Below, one piece after another: positions 8,745 through 18,220 of a stretch of DNA of 64,000 bases. Made by a program: the position numbers and the translations under genes. Under the pieces are notes generated by a model. The model did not search any database. It saw only the letters and a program-made list of their open reading frames with translations, and had not been told where the DNA came from. Each line of letters opens with the position of its first letter. Positions within the stretch are counted from its first letter, which is position 1. The stretch is from JBJMHZ01 sp045807125 (GTDB lineage: Bacteria > Actinomycetota > Actinomycetes > JAWWOL01): NCBI GenBank assembly GCA_045807125.1, contig JBJMHZ010000052.1:1-64000 (forward strand). Direction: 5' to 3'.

Positions 8745-9500
8745 CGATTGCGTTGTCCGTCCCTGCGGTGGAGCACCGCTACCAGCGGAACCGATGGGCT
8801 CTGCACGAGTGCACCTTCTCCGTCCCGGCCGGTCGGGTGGTCGCGCTCGTCGGTCCAAACGGTGCGGCGAAGACGACGTTGCTGAACATCGCTGCCGGGC
8901 TGCTGCGCCCGACCGCCGGCGTCGTGCAGGTGAGCGGCCAGCCGCCCGAGCATCGGCTGCCGCACATCGGCTACGTCGCACAGGACGCTCCCCTGTGGCC
9001 GCAGCTCGGGTGGCCGACGTGCTTCACATCGGCCGATGCATGAACCCACGGTTCGATCCCGAGCTCGAAGGACCGCATCCGGACGTTCGACATCCCGCCG
9101 AAGGCGCGCGTTCACGCTCTCTCCGGCGGTCAACGCGCCAAGGTGGCGTTGCCGCTCGTCCTGGCGAAGCGGCCCGACCTGCTGCTGCTGGACGAGCCGC
9201 TGGCGAACCTCGACCCACCCGCCCGGCGCCAGTTCCTCGCCTCGATGCTCGCCTCGTGCGCCGAGAACGGAGTCGCGGTGCTGCTCTCCTCGCATGCGAT
9301 CGCCTGCCGACTGGCCGCAGCGGGCCGGCGTTCCGATCATCAGCGCGACGCATGCCGCGAATCGGACGATCGCGCTCGTGCGACTGGACTCCGTTGCGCG
9401 CGTCGGGCCGGGTCTCGATCAGGCCGAACCCACCTTCGACGAGCTAGTGCTCGGTTACCTCACCGCCGCGCAGCCGCTCCGTGACGAGGTGCCCGCATGA
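8741..9500 (+). pseudogene. ABC transporter ATPase, broken by several frameshifts and with a damaged Walker A
   Basis: Reading starts at ATG 8741 and follows an ABC ATPase through GPNGAAKTTLL (Walker A; the Gly before Lys is Ala) and YVAQDAPLWPQLG (Q-loop). The frame shifts near 9007-9030 (VADVLHIGRCMNPRFD), shifts back near 9065 (ALSGGQRAKVALPL signature; LLLLDEPLANLD Walker B; SSHAIA H-loop), and shifts a third time near 9310 to finish with LVLGYLTAAQP at 9500. All ABC motifs are present, but no single frame encodes them. Together with the Walker A substitution this indicates a non-functional gene, unless sequencing errors are responsible for the shifts. Confidence 0.8.
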
Positions 9501-10381
9501 TGCGCGTCCTGTGGCGACAACACCGAGCGCAGCTCATGTGGGCGGCAGCCGTGGTCGTGGCCTACGTCGCACTCATGCTGATCGTCGCGCACAGCGCGCA
9601 CGCCTGGCTCGTTCGCTCTCACCAGTGGCAGGCGCAAGCTCGCGCCGAAGGCTGCCCCGTGTCGAATGACTTCTCCCCGTTGAACCTGTCACCTGCCTGC
9701 CGGGCTCTGCTGCCGCATTACCGGGCCGGAGCGCGGCTCTCGTTCATGGCCGCGTACAGCTTCGCCCTCCTGGTGTTCCAGGTGGGCCTTCCACTCGTCC
9801 TGGTCATCATCGCCGTGCTGATCGGGGCGCCACTCGTGGCACGAGAAGCGGAGCATCGGACCCAGCTCGTAGCCTGGACCCAGTCCGTAACGCGGCGACG
9901 CTGGTATGCGACCAAGACCATCACGCTCGCCGTGGGGATCGCTGTCGCGGGGCTCATCGCCGGCGTCGCCAACGATCAACTGCAGATCCCGCTCAGCGCA
10001 GGCGAACTGGCCAGCTCGCGCTGGTCGTGGTTCTTCTCCATCGACGTCGCTCCGGCCGCGGAGGCCGTCACCGCCTTCGCCCTCGCTGTCGCCATGGGCG
10101 CATGGCTCCGCCGAACCGTTCCCGCCATCGGCGCGGCCCTGATCGGCTTCCTCGCCCTGTTCCTCATCACCGGCTGGGCAGTCCGCAACCTCACACCGTT
10201 GTCGCAAGCGTACGGGCCGAGCACCACCCCCGACGACGGTTGGCGCGTTGGCTACGACCACTACCACCCTGCCGGCCAGTACTGGCCACTCCAAGTCGCC
10301 TACGTCGCGATGCTGCTCGCGCTCGCAGCCGTGCTGCTCGCCGCCGGCTGGCGTGCCACCCGCGCACGCGCCAGCGTCTGA
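9497..10381 (+). CDS. ABC transporter permease
   Basis: A 294-aa integral membrane protein with about six hydrophobic segments (for example near residues 14-35, 84-110, 146-165, 190-205, 212-232 and 265-285). A soluble loop after the first segment carries two Cys residues. The conserved stretch RTQLVAWTQSVTRRRW follows the third segment and is typical of permeases in GntR-regulated ABC cassettes. The ATG overlaps the TGA of the ATPase remnant (ATGA), so translation was coupled. The permease is intact although its ATPase is broken, so it either uses another ATPase or is an orphan. Confidence 0.8.
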   Translation: MMRVLWRQHRAQLMWAAAVVVAYVALMLIVAHSAHAWLVRSHQWQAQARAEGCPVSNDFSPLNLSPACRALLPHYRAGARLSFMAAYSFALLVFQVGLPLVLVIIAVLIGAPLVAREAEHRTQLVAWTQSVTRRRWYATKTITLAVGIAVAGLIAGVANDQLQIPLSAGELASSRWSWFFSIDVAPAAEAVTAFALAVAMGAWLRRTVPAIGAALIGFLALFLITGWAVRNLTPLSQAYGPSTTPDDGWRVGYDHYHPAGQYWPLQVAYVAMLLALAAVLLAAGWRATRARASV

Positions 10382-10448
10382 GGCGCCCCTGACGCGAGAG
10401 CGCCCGAGAACGCGGGCACCGGACGTCAAGCGCGGTGGTGACAGCCTG

Positions 10449-10868
10449 TCAAGCATCGCGAGGAACGTCTGGGCCGCCATCGTCTTGGCTGGGCCGGCGG
10501 GGCGGAGCAGCACGCTGTCGGCCCGACCCGGCCTGGCCGAGCCTCCTCAGCGCCCCCGGTCCCCACCGTTCGAGCTCGCCGTGGACGGCGACCGAGAGAG
10601 CCCTCTTGGCGGCCTCCTGGCCGGTGACGTACCGGTCGAGGAACTCGTAGATCTCCGCCGGCTGCGGCACCCGGTCCCACTCCAGCTCGGCCGACCCCGC
10701 GAGCTCGGCCGGTTCGTTGAGCTCCTCCTCGATGATCTCGTTGCACAGGTCGATGCACTCGTCGCAGATGTAGACGCCGGGGCCTGCGATGAGCTTCATC
10801 ACCCGCTTCTGGCTCTTGCCGCAGAACGAGCATTCGATCAAGTCACCACCGTCGTCGATGCGCGCCAT
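10449..10868 (-). pseudogene. Truncated clpX: N-terminal zinc-binding domain and start of the AAA+ domain
   Basis: From ATG 10868 (minus) the product follows ClpX closely: CSFCGKSQ and CDECIDLC supply the four zinc Cys residues, then ELNEPAELAG and IYEFLDRYVTGQEAAKRALS, which precedes the AAA+ core. The frame then loses similarity, but another minus frame at about 10520-10430 reads VLLRPAGPAKTMAAQTFLAM, a degraded ClpX Walker A region. The rest of the AAA+ domain is missing. The open frame to 10449 would give 139 residues able to fold as the zinc dimerisation domain, but not to unfold substrates. Confidence 0.75.
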
Positions 10869-10923
10869 GCCTGACTCCCCACCTACGCTGGCTACGCCCG
10901 CGGACCGGCAGCGTCCCCGCGAA

Positions 10924-11601
10924 TCACTGGGCGGGCACGGTGAGGTCCTTGTCCTCCATCTCCCACGCGTGGTCCATCGCATGGAAGGCGCTGTGGCGGA
11001 TGAGGTACGGCAGGTTCCACGACCGCATCCGCTTGCCCTCGCCGGCGTTGTACGCGCGCATGGTGGCCACGTACGTCTCCCGGTAGTCGCGCAAGCCTTC
11101 CGGCGTGAGCGCACCGCCCTCCGGTATCCGCAACCCCAACCGCTTCGCGAACTCCTCGCTCTCGGTCCGGAGGGTGTGGCGGATGATCCGGTCGCGGTCG
11201 CGCCCGCCGCCACGAGGTCCCTTGCGCATCTCAGCGGACACCCGCGCCGCCACCGCGTCGAAGTACCCCCAGCACGCGCGCAGCAGCCCGATCTTGCGGT
11301 CGAGCTCGGCGTCGTCCATCGGTTCGCGCTCGAAGCTCGACGGAGCGTAGGAGATGCCCCAGAAGTCGGTCGAGCCGGGGCCGACCCGGTCCTCGACCAC
11401 CTCGAGCGGCCCGGCGGCGTCGAGCTCGTCGCCCATCCCGGCCGCGACCGCGACCGCCCGGTACCGCTCGCGGTAGAACTCGAGCAGCTCGAGCGCCAGC
11501 TCCGGGGTCTTCGCCCCCCGGCTCCAACCCGGCCAGTCGACCGCGAACGCCACCGCCTTCTTTCCCTTGGGTCCGCGCTCCACGACGGTCCGAACCGGCA
11601 T
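10924..11601 (-). CDS. Conserved hypothetical protein, possible DinB/YfiT-like fold
   Basis: A 225-aa protein starting at ATG 11601. An N-terminal segment with VAFAVDWPGWSRGAKT resembles short beta-rich modules. The C-terminal two thirds are helical and end in LIRHSAFHAMDHAWEMED. Spaced His residues near the C-terminus are reminiscent of DinB/YfiT-type four-helix metal-binding proteins, but the match is loose. No function can be assigned. The gene runs divergently from the small gene at 11755 and shows codon use normal for the region. Confidence 0.55.
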   Translation of the reverse strand: MPVRTVVERGPKGKKAVAFAVDWPGWSRGAKTPELALELLEFYRERYRAVAVAAGMGDELDAAGPLEVVEDRVGPGSTDFWGISYAPSSFEREPMDDAELDRKIGLLRACWGYFDAVAARVSAEMRKGPRGGGRDRDRIIRHTLRTESEEFAKRLGLRIPEGGALTPEGLRDYRETYVATMRAYNAGEGKRMRSWNLPYLIRHSAFHAMDHAWEMEDKDLTVPAQ

Positions 11602-11754
11602 GCGCCGGATGGTACGCGCGGGACGCCTCGGACACGCGCAGGCGGGAGGCGTCCGGTATGGGCGCGATGCGCACGATGAGCCCCGTGAGGAGTGGATGCG
11701 CCCTTCCGGAATCACCGTGACGCCGCGGTGACGGCGGGGAGAAAGCTTCGTGAC

Positions 11755-11973
11755 GTGACCAAGGCACAGGATAATGTGCCATCCTCGGCCGATGAGGGCA
11801 CCGTCCTCGTCATCAGCCTCTGGCGCGAGCCGGATCATCCCCGGTCGATGCGCGCGCGCATCACGTACCGGGATAGCGTCATGGGCGAGAGGGGCACGGC
11901 GGCCGCCGCGGATCCCGAGCGGGTGCTCGCGATCGTTGGCGAGTGGCTCGCCCGCTTCATGCACGGGCAGTGA
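11755..11973 (+). CDS. Small hypothetical protein upstream of the SARP gene
   Basis: The frame is open from 11692. GTG 11755 is preferred because ggggagaaag lies 9-18 nt upstream, giving 72 aa. The product contains VLVISLWREPDHPRSMRARITYRD and ends in a helix, VLAIVGEWLARFM. The strand-strand-helix layout is regular and coding-like, but no family is recognised. It lies 50 nt before the SARP gene and may be co-transcribed with it. Confidence 0.5.
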   Translation: MTKAQDNVPSSADEGTVLVISLWREPDHPRSMRARITYRDSVMGERGTAAAADPERVLAIVGEWLARFMHGQ

Positions 11974-12023
11974 GACGTGCAGCCATCGCACCAGCAATCG
12001 CAATCCGGTGGGTATGGGGGCGA

Positions 12024-12818
12024 ATGATGTCCGCGTCATCCTTGGCAAGCCCGGCTCAGCCGACCCAGTCGACGATCGTGCAAGCGATACCGCGGCAACC
12101 GGGCGCAGCAACCGTCGCTGCACCGGTTCGCCTCAACCTGCTCGGTGGCTGGCTCCTCGAGCTGGCCGAGGTGACCACCGTCATGCCGCAAGCGGCGCAG
12201 CGACTCGTCGCGTACGTCGCGCTGCAGGGCGGCGCCCACCGGTCGCAGGTCGCGGGGATGCTCTGGCCCGAGGTCAATGACGCGCACGCGGACGGCAGCC
12301 TCCGCTCGACGATGTGGCGGGTCAACAAGCAGGTGCCCCACCTGCTCCGCGACGTCGGCGGCACGCTCGTGCTCGGCGCCGACGTCACGGTCGACATCGT
12401 CGAGTTCACCACCAACGCACGGCGGCTCACGACCACATCGAACGTCATGGCGCAGCAGGAGATGCTCGCGCACCGAGGTGGTGAGCTGCTGCCCGGCTGG
12501 TACGACGACTGGGTCGTCTTCGAGCGCGAGCGGCTGCGCCAGCTTCGCTTGCACGCGCTCGACGCCCTCGCGGACCGGCTGTGCGACCTGGGCCGGTACG
12601 CGGACGCGCTCGACATCGCGCTCGAAGCCGTGAGCAGCGAACCGTTGCGCGAGAGCGCGCACCGCACGATCGTGCGCATCCACATCGCGGAGGGCAACGC
12701 CGTCGAGGCGGTGCGCGCCTACCGCACCTGCCGCCGGCTGCTCGCGGCGGAGCTCGGCGTCGCGCCCTCACCGGCCTTCCAGCGACTCCTGGCCACGACG
12801 GGCATCGTCGACGCCTGA
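12024..12818 (+). CDS. SARP-family (BTAD) transcriptional activator
   Basis: ATG 12024 follows gggggcg, giving 264 aa. Residues about 35-130 form an OmpR-type winged helix (VRLNLLGGWLLEL; LVAYVALQGG; LWPEVNDAHADGSLRSTMWRVN). Residues about 135-262 match the bacterial transcriptional activation domain, a TPR-like helical bundle (LLPGWYDDWVVFERERLRQL; YRTCRRLLAAELGVAPSP). SARPs activate linked accessory operons by recruiting RNA polymerase. The gene ends 32 nt from the convergent end of the contractile-tail operon, which makes that operon the most likely target (inference). Confidence 0.85.
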   Translation: MMSASSLASPAQPTQSTIVQAIPRQPGAATVAAPVRLNLLGGWLLELAEVTTVMPQAAQRLVAYVALQGGAHRSQVAGMLWPEVNDAHADGSLRSTMWRVNKQVPHLLRDVGGTLVLGADVTVDIVEFTTNARRLTTTSNVMAQQEMLAHRGGELLPGWYDDWVVFERERLRQLRLHALDALADRLCDLGRYADALDIALEAVSSEPLRESAHRTIVRIHIAEGNAVEAVRAYRTCRRLLAAELGVAPSPAFQRLLATTGIVDA

Positions 12819-12850
12819 CCCCGCTGACCCGGCTGGCCTGCCTGACCCCC

Positions 12851-14002
12851 TCACCCGATCTGCTGCCCGAGTCCGGCGACCATCGACGCCCGCGTCAACA
12901 GCTCGCGGGCCTGCCCCTCCGACAGCGCCACGCCCTGCTCGGCGAGACGGGTGACGAGCTGGTCCGGCGGCACGGCCGCGACCTCGTCCACTGTCGTGAG
13001 CCCCGCCCTCGTGAGGGCCGTGCCCACCTCGGACGGCGCTCCGGCCACGGCGCCCGCGATGGCCGCCGGGCTCACGCTCGCGAGCGGCGCGCCGCTGCTC
13101 GTGACGCCGACGACCGCGCTCACGGCATCGACCGATCCGATCGTGCTTCGCAGGAACGCCTGCTCCTGCGCGTTCACCGCGTCGATCGCGGCCTGCGGTG
13201 CGGCATAGGTCGCGTCCGGGGGCAGCACGGCGAGCCCCTGCGCCACCGTGCGCCCGTCACCGAGGGTCTGCGAGCCGTACTTCGCGATGAGGTCCTTGAC
13301 CGGCTGGCCGGCGGAGAGGTCCTGGGCGAACTCCGCGTTCGCGTCGGCGAAGCGGCTGAGCAGACCACCGGTGGCGATCCGCTGGGACACGGTGTCCTGC
13401 AGCCCGACGGTATTGACGCCAGGCAGCATCAAGACGTTGCCACCGGCCTTCCACATCGTGACCTTGCTGCCGTCGAGCTCCCGCACGCCGAGGAACTGCG
13501 GCGCGTCGGTGATGTTGACCTGCCACGGCGAGATCTGCGGGGGCACCTTCGTGCTCACCCCCGCGACGTCGCTGTCGATCCGGTTCAGCTCCAGGGCGAC
13601 GTCGTGCAGCGCCTGGACGAGAGCCTGCCGCAGGCTCGACAGGCACTGGAACAGCTGCACGACATCGGCGTGCAGCGCGTCGAGGTCGGCGCCGATCGCG
13701 TTGAAGCGCCAGTTGAAGCCCTTGTCGTCCGCGCTCTCGCCGGCCTGCACGACGCTCTCGCCGTCGACCCAGTCCTGGTGGCTGAACGAACGGACGAACT
13801 TCGGTGCGCAGTCCGGGGGGTCCGTCACCGGCAGCGGCGACGTGAACGTGAAGTACCGCGGCGACTGGCCGAGGTTGACCGCGACGAGGTTGTTCACCAG
13901 TCGCGATGCGTCGTACTTCGACAGTCCCTTGTTCAACAGCTGGTCGACGAGGGCTGCGGGGTCGAGGCCGATCGTCTCGGTCCAGGTGCTTGTGGAGCTC
14001 AC
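12851..14002 (-). CDS. Tail-operon hypothetical protein (last gene of the contractile injection operon)
   Basis: The frame reaches TTG 14014, but GTG 14002 has GGAGG five bases upstream and is preferred (383 aa). The N-terminal half contains a long helical region (DLDALHADVVQLFQCLSS). The C-terminal part has two Gly/Ala-Pro-Leu-like helical repeats and ends in helix-hairpin-helix-like segments (TLTRAGLTTVDEVAAVPP is close to the sequence). Its function is not recognised. As the distal gene of the tail operon it could be a fibre-like, anchoring or cargo protein. Confidence 0.6.
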   Translation of the reverse strand: MSSTSTWTETIGLDPAALVDQLLNKGLSKYDASRLVNNLVAVNLGQSPRYFTFTSPLPVTDPPDCAPKFVRSFSHQDWVDGESVVQAGESADDKGFNWRFNAIGADLDALHADVVQLFQCLSSLRQALVQALHDVALELNRIDSDVAGVSTKVPPQISPWQVNITDAPQFLGVRELDGSKVTMWKAGGNVLMLPGVNTVGLQDTVSQRIATGGLLSRFADANAEFAQDLSAGQPVKDLIAKYGSQTLGDGRTVAQGLAVLPPDATYAAPQAAIDAVNAQEQAFLRSTIGSVDAVSAVVGVTSSGAPLASVSPAAIAGAVAGAPSEVGTALTRAGLTTVDEVAAVPPDQLVTRLAEQGVALSEGQARELLTRASMVAGLGQQIG

Positions 14003-14030
14003 CGCTACCTCCAACGGATCCGCGAAAGCG

Positions 14031-16238
14031 TCACGAGTGCATCGGGCGGTACCGGTGATAGGTCCGGGCCGCGGACGGACTGAGCGGGGTGGGCGTGCCG
14101 GACCCGTCGACGTCGACGTGCCGTCGGCGGATCGCCCACGTGTCGGCGCGGACGCCGAGCGGCGTCGCCACCTCCACGGCGTTCATCAGGTGCTCGTACT
14201 GCGCAAGGCTCAGCAGCGCGTCATCGGGCAGCGTCGGTCGCCACTGGTACGGGTCGTTGCCTCCGGTGCGGACGTAGGCGAGGCAGGCGACCACGCTGAT
14301 GCCATCGCCCGGCGTGGCGACGGTGACCGTCGGACCGCGCCTGGGCGAGACGCCGGCCGGATGGCCGGTGAGGCCGCGCACCTGCCAACGGTAGGCAATG
14401 GTGTGCGTGGCCGCCAGGTTGTTGCCGGCCAGCGGCAGGTCGACGACGCCGAGCACCAGCGCGAGCGTGCCGGCCGCCGTCAGCACCGGCAGCGCGCTGC
14501 TCGCCCCGCCACGGGCGGCATGGCTCAGCAGCGCGGCGAGCTTCGACGGATCACCGGTCATCTCCCCCGTCATCGCAGGACCGAGGTCGAGCACGACGTA
14601 GTCGCGCTCGGTGACCGCGGCCATCCGGGCCTGGACGTCGGCCACCGACGTCACCCGCGGCAGGTCGAGCGCCGTCAGCGCGGCGTCGAGCGCGGCGTCG
14701 TTCGCGGTCGGCTGGATCCCGGCGAGCAGCTGCGCCGGCACGGTCTCGGGCGCGAGGCCGTCCGCGGCCAGCGTGGCGACGACGCCGTGCAGCGGCTCGT
14801 CATGGGTGACGTCGTTCGGCGCCTCCAACCGCGCGCTCAACGTCAGAGGCACGGCGGCGTCCGGCGCCGGTACGACATCGACGACGAGCCCACCGCTCGT
14901 CAGCGCGCTCACGTAGACGCTGCCGTCGGCGAGCGGTTCCGCGGTCCGGAACCCGCAGGACCGCAGCAACCAGGCGCCGGCGGGATCGTCGGCGGCCGCG
15001 ACCGGGATGATCGCCTGGTCGCCGAGCCCCTGCGCCGCCGCGACGGCCGCCTCGACGTCGGCGGGCGACGGGCCGGCGAGCTGCGCGCCGAGGCCGAGCT
15101 CGTACCGGCTGCCGCCGTCGTCGTGCTGCCCGGCGAGCACCGTGGTGAACGGGTGGACCCCGAGCCTGTCCTGCAGCTGCGCGAGCCGCCGCAGCGCGAA
15201 GGCGACGGCCGCGGCCACGGGCTGCCCGGCCGGCGCGTTCAGCGCGGCGAGCGCGGCGCGCGCGTCCTGGACCCGGGTGTCGGTGGACGGCAGCATCCGG
15301 CCTGCGTGCGCGGCGTCGCCGGCCGCGCTGCCGGCGGGCCACACGAGGTGCGTCCGCCGGATCGCGTCGAGGAGCTCGAGCCTGCCCTTCGACCGTTCCG
15401 CAGCCAACAGCCGGAACGCGACGAGCAGCGGGTTGGGCGTCTCGTCGACGGCGAGCCGGGCAGCGAGCCCGCGGTCGGCGAGCCAGCCCGCGCCAGGATC
15501 GGCCGGTGCGCCGGGGCCGTTGACCGCGGAGTCGATCCAGGCCGGCGTCGGCAGCCGGACGCCGCGCAGCATCCGCAGCCGTGCGCGGTACGCGGCATCG
15601 TCCTCGCGACCGTCCGGCAACGGGGCCGTCGCGATCTGCTTCGTCGTCGCGTCCCACGACAGCGCGTCGGAGAGGCGTGGCGCCCCGAGGTCGGCGCCGA
15701 TGCGGTCGAGCGCATCGGCTCGCGCGTACTGCAACGCCCGCATCGCCCGCAGCTCGCGGGCCTGCCGGCGCAGCCGCTGCTTCTCGCTCAGCACGACCGC
15801 GGCCAACCGGCCGAGGACGCCCTGGACGAGGTCGAGCGCGAGCGCGGACTCGATGCCGGCCTCGTCCAGCGGCGCGCTCGCGCCGTCCGCACCGATATGC
15901 ACGGCCGCGACGGAGCCGGAGAAGGCGGCCGCCGTGCCGCTCGCGTCGACGGCCGGCACGAATGCGACGACCTGGCTGCCCCGTTCGCTCCAGGGCGCGA
16001 ACTCGAGCGCCGGCTGCTCGGCGCCGTCGGCCGTGACCGTCACCGAGAGCGTCTCGTCGGCGAGGTCGCGAGCCAGCCGTACGAGCAGCAATGGCTGGCG
16101 CGTCGCCTCCCCGATCTCGAAGGTGGCGCCGGCGCCCCAGGGCAGTGGCTCGGGCCGCACCGCGCCGCTCAACGGGCCGATGAGCTCGTCGGCCACGGCC
16201 GTGAGGCTCGCGCCACCGGGATCGGTCACAGCGGTCAT
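14031..16238 (-). CDS. Large baseplate-associated protein (Afp12/tail protein I-like position)
   Basis: A 735-aa protein whose ATG overlaps the stop of the baseplate J gene. Residues about 155-245 (DALDRIGADLGAPRLS; DDAAYRARLRML) resemble the helical part of phage tail protein I and of the second wedge protein of contractile injection systems. The remainder is beta-rich and unfamiliar. The order gp25, gpJ, then this protein matches the wedge gene order of phage tails and Afp/PVC particles, so a wedge role is likely. Confidence 0.6.
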   Translation of the reverse strand: MTAVTDPGGASLTAVADELIGPLSGAVRPEPLPWGAGATFEIGEATRQPLLLVRLARDLADETLSVTVTADGAEQPALEFAPWSERGSQVVAFVPAVDASGTAAAFSGSVAAVHIGADGASAPLDEAGIESALALDLVQGVLGRLAAVVLSEKQRLRRQARELRAMRALQYARADALDRIGADLGAPRLSDALSWDATTKQIATAPLPDGREDDAAYRARLRMLRGVRLPTPAWIDSAVNGPGAPADPGAGWLADRGLAARLAVDETPNPLLVAFRLLAAERSKGRLELLDAIRRTHLVWPAGSAAGDAAHAGRMLPSTDTRVQDARAALAALNAPAGQPVAAAVAFALRRLAQLQDRLGVHPFTTVLAGQHDDGGSRYELGLGAQLAGPSPADVEAAVAAAQGLGDQAIIPVAAADDPAGAWLLRSCGFRTAEPLADGSVYVSALTSGGLVVDVVPAPDAAVPLTLSARLEAPNDVTHDEPLHGVVATLAADGLAPETVPAQLLAGIQPTANDAALDAALTALDLPRVTSVADVQARMAAVTERDYVVLDLGPAMTGEMTGDPSKLAALLSHAARGGASSALPVLTAAGTLALVLGVVDLPLAGNNLAATHTIAYRWQVRGLTGHPAGVSPRRGPTVTVATPGDGISVVACLAYVRTGGNDPYQWRPTLPDDALLSLAQYEHLMNAVEVATPLGVRADTWAIRRRHVDVDGSGTPTPLSPSAARTYHRYRPMHS

Positions 16239-17698
16239 CGCACCACCAGCAGGTCGGGCCGGTCGACGAGCACCGCGATCTGGTCGCCGGACAGGTTGAG
16301 GTTCTCGTCGCGGCCGAGCACCTGCGGCGTCGGCACGAACCGCATCGTCGAGCCCACCCGGTCGAGCTCGCGCGGGTAGCGGACCAGCCGCAGATGAACG
16401 ACGTCCGCGACGCCCGGCTCGCTCATGAGCGCGTGGAGGATGCCGGCGAAGCGCACCGGTTCGCCGAGCGTAAGCTGATCGACGACGGCGTGCAGCCGGT
16501 TGGCGAGCCGCGCCTTGAGCGCGACTGCGGCCGGGTTGGCGTTCACGGTCTCCGGGGTGCCGGTCGGCAACGTGAGACCCCGGGTGACGACGTCGGCCTG
16601 GACGGCGACGTGCACCTGGTCAGCCTCGATCACCTGCGGGAAGATGCCGACCGGCCGCACGTCGCGGATCGCGGCCTCGACGCTCGCCTGGACGCCGCCA
16701 GGGCCTGACCAGATCGCAGCGTCGGCCGGCGCGACGAGGACGCTGACGTAGTAGGGGCTGGCGAGATCGCGCTCAGCGGCGAACAACCGCTCGATGAAGT
16801 CGAAGTCGCCGAAGATCGACTGCGAGAGATCGAGCCCGCCCCAGCCGTCGCGCACCACCACCTGCCGCACGCCGGGGACCAGCGAAGCGGTGACCGTGAT
16901 GGCGTCCGCGCTCCACAGGCCGCGCGGTGCGCGCAGCAGCAGCGCACGGTACGCGGCGTCGTCCCACTGCTGCTCGCCCCCGGACAGCGCCGCCGTGTGC
17001 TGGACCCGCACCAGTCCGGTGCCCGTCGCGGACGCGCCTGCGGCGAACCCGGCCGCGACGTCAGCCGCCCGCAGCTGCTGCAGCTTGTCGTCCGCGGCCT
17101 CCCACCGGTCGATGCGCTGGAGGTGGTTGCCCGACCCGTCATCGACGGTGGGGTCGAGGTTGCCGACCGGTCCCGGGTCGAAGCTCGCCACCGGTACCGG
17201 CGTGGTGGTGACCGACGCCGAGAGGACGACCGTGCTGGCGAGCGCGACCCGGTGGCCCCCCGTCGTGGTGAGCCGGCTGCCACGCGGCAGCGTCAGCGTC
17301 GGGAACCCGTCGGGCATCGCGCCCGCGAGCGTCAACGTCACGCTGCCGGTCGCGCACGCGTACGGCCGGGCGATCCCGAGCTCGGCGCCGAGGTCGGACA
17401 GCGCGCGACCGATAGCGGACGTGACGAAGCAGTCGTCGAACGCCGCACCCAGCGCCGACCAGGTACGGGCGTCCTCGAGACTCGTGATCTCGAGCAGCTT
17501 GCGGACCACGCTGCCGCTCGACAGGTCGATGTCCGGGTCGACGACCTGCCGGGCCAGCGCGATCTTCTCCGCGAGCAGCCGGGTGAAGGGCTTCGGGAGG
17601 AAGCCGGCGGCCGTGACGCCGAAGTTGGCGCTGCCGGTGCTGCGGGTGACGGCGTCGTCGACCGCGAGGACGTCGGTGAGGTCGAGGCTGTCGCTCAT
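16235..17698 (-). CDS. Baseplate J-like wedge protein
   Basis: A 487-aa protein. The N-terminal region (FTRLLAEKIALARQVVDPD; SGSVVRKLLEI) and the central part, with DDAAYRALLLRAPRGLWSADAI followed by SLVPGVRQVVVRDGWGG, follow the baseplate assembly J family (P2 gpJ/T4 gp6 type). That family forms the wedge ring surrounding the spike hub. The length is typical. It overlaps its neighbours by 4 nt on both sides, so translation is coupled with gp25 and the 735-aa protein. Confidence 0.8.
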   Translation of the reverse strand: MSDSLDLTDVLAVDDAVTRSTGSANFGVTAAGFLPKPFTRLLAEKIALARQVVDPDIDLSSGSVVRKLLEITSLEDARTWSALGAAFDDCFVTSAIGRALSDLGAELGIARPYACATGSVTLTLAGAMPDGFPTLTLPRGSRLTTTGGHRVALASTVVLSASVTTTPVPVASFDPGPVGNLDPTVDDGSGNHLQRIDRWEAADDKLQQLRAADVAAGFAAGASATGTGLVRVQHTAALSGGEQQWDDAAYRALLLRAPRGLWSADAITVTASLVPGVRQVVVRDGWGGLDLSQSIFGDFDFIERLFAAERDLASPYYVSVLVAPADAAIWSGPGGVQASVEAAIRDVRPVGIFPQVIEADQVHVAVQADVVTRGLTLPTGTPETVNANPAAVALKARLANRLHAVVDQLTLGEPVRFAGILHALMSEPGVADVVHLRLVRYPRELDRVGSTMRFVPTPQVLGRDENLNLSGDQIAVLVDRPDLLVVR

Positions 17699-18210
17699 GA
17701 CTTCGCTCCCGCCGGATCGATGGTGCCCCAGTCACGCCCCGATGCGAGGCCGCCGGTGGCGAGCGTGGCGGTCTCGCCGCTCACCGCCTCGAAACCGACC
17801 CGCACGTCGAGGGTCCGCCGGTCGCCGCCGGTCTGCGGGTCCATCGGGTTGTCGACCTGGAGGTCGACGATGCGGCGGACGCGCGGGTCGCTCGCGAGGA
17901 ACTCCGCGACAGCGCTGCGCACGCCCTCCCGCGCGAGCACCGGCGACGTCTGCTCGGTCAGTGGCGTGAGCCCGAGGAAGCCGAACCGCTGGTTGAGCAC
18001 GTCGCTGCCGCGCAGCGTCGTGAGCCCCACGGCGAGGCACTGGACGAGGTTGTCGATGCCGCTCACCGTCGCGAGGTCCTTGCCGCCGGCGGAGGGGACG
18101 AGCGAGACGTCGCGCGCGATGTCCGCGCTCGACACCGGGTCGGCGCGCAAGCCGACGCCGAGCAGGCGCCTGCGCCGGATGTCCGCGTCCGGTGCGGTGT
18201 ACGACGTCAT
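17695..18210 (-). CDS. GPW/gp25-like baseplate wedge protein
   Basis: A 171-aa protein with the gp25/GPW layout: a hydrophobic N-terminal block (VSGIDNLVQCLAVGLTTLRG), the phenylalanine-rich turn LNQRFGFLG, a helix TSPVLAREGVRSAVAEFL and the strand pair RVRRIVDLQV. These small proteins link the sheath-proximal baseplate to wedge protein J in phage tails, T6SS (TssE) and extracellular injection systems. It overlaps the J gene by 4 nt. Confidence 0.75.
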   Translation of the reverse strand: MTSYTAPDADIRRRRLLGVGLRADPVSSADIARDVSLVPSAGGKDLATVSGIDNLVQCLAVGLTTLRGSDVLNQRFGFLGLTPLTEQTSPVLAREGVRSAVAEFLASDPRVRRIVDLQVDNPMDPQTGGDRRTLDVRVGFEAVSGETATLATGGLASGRDWGTIDPAGAKS

Positions 18211-18220
18211 CGGCTGCTCC

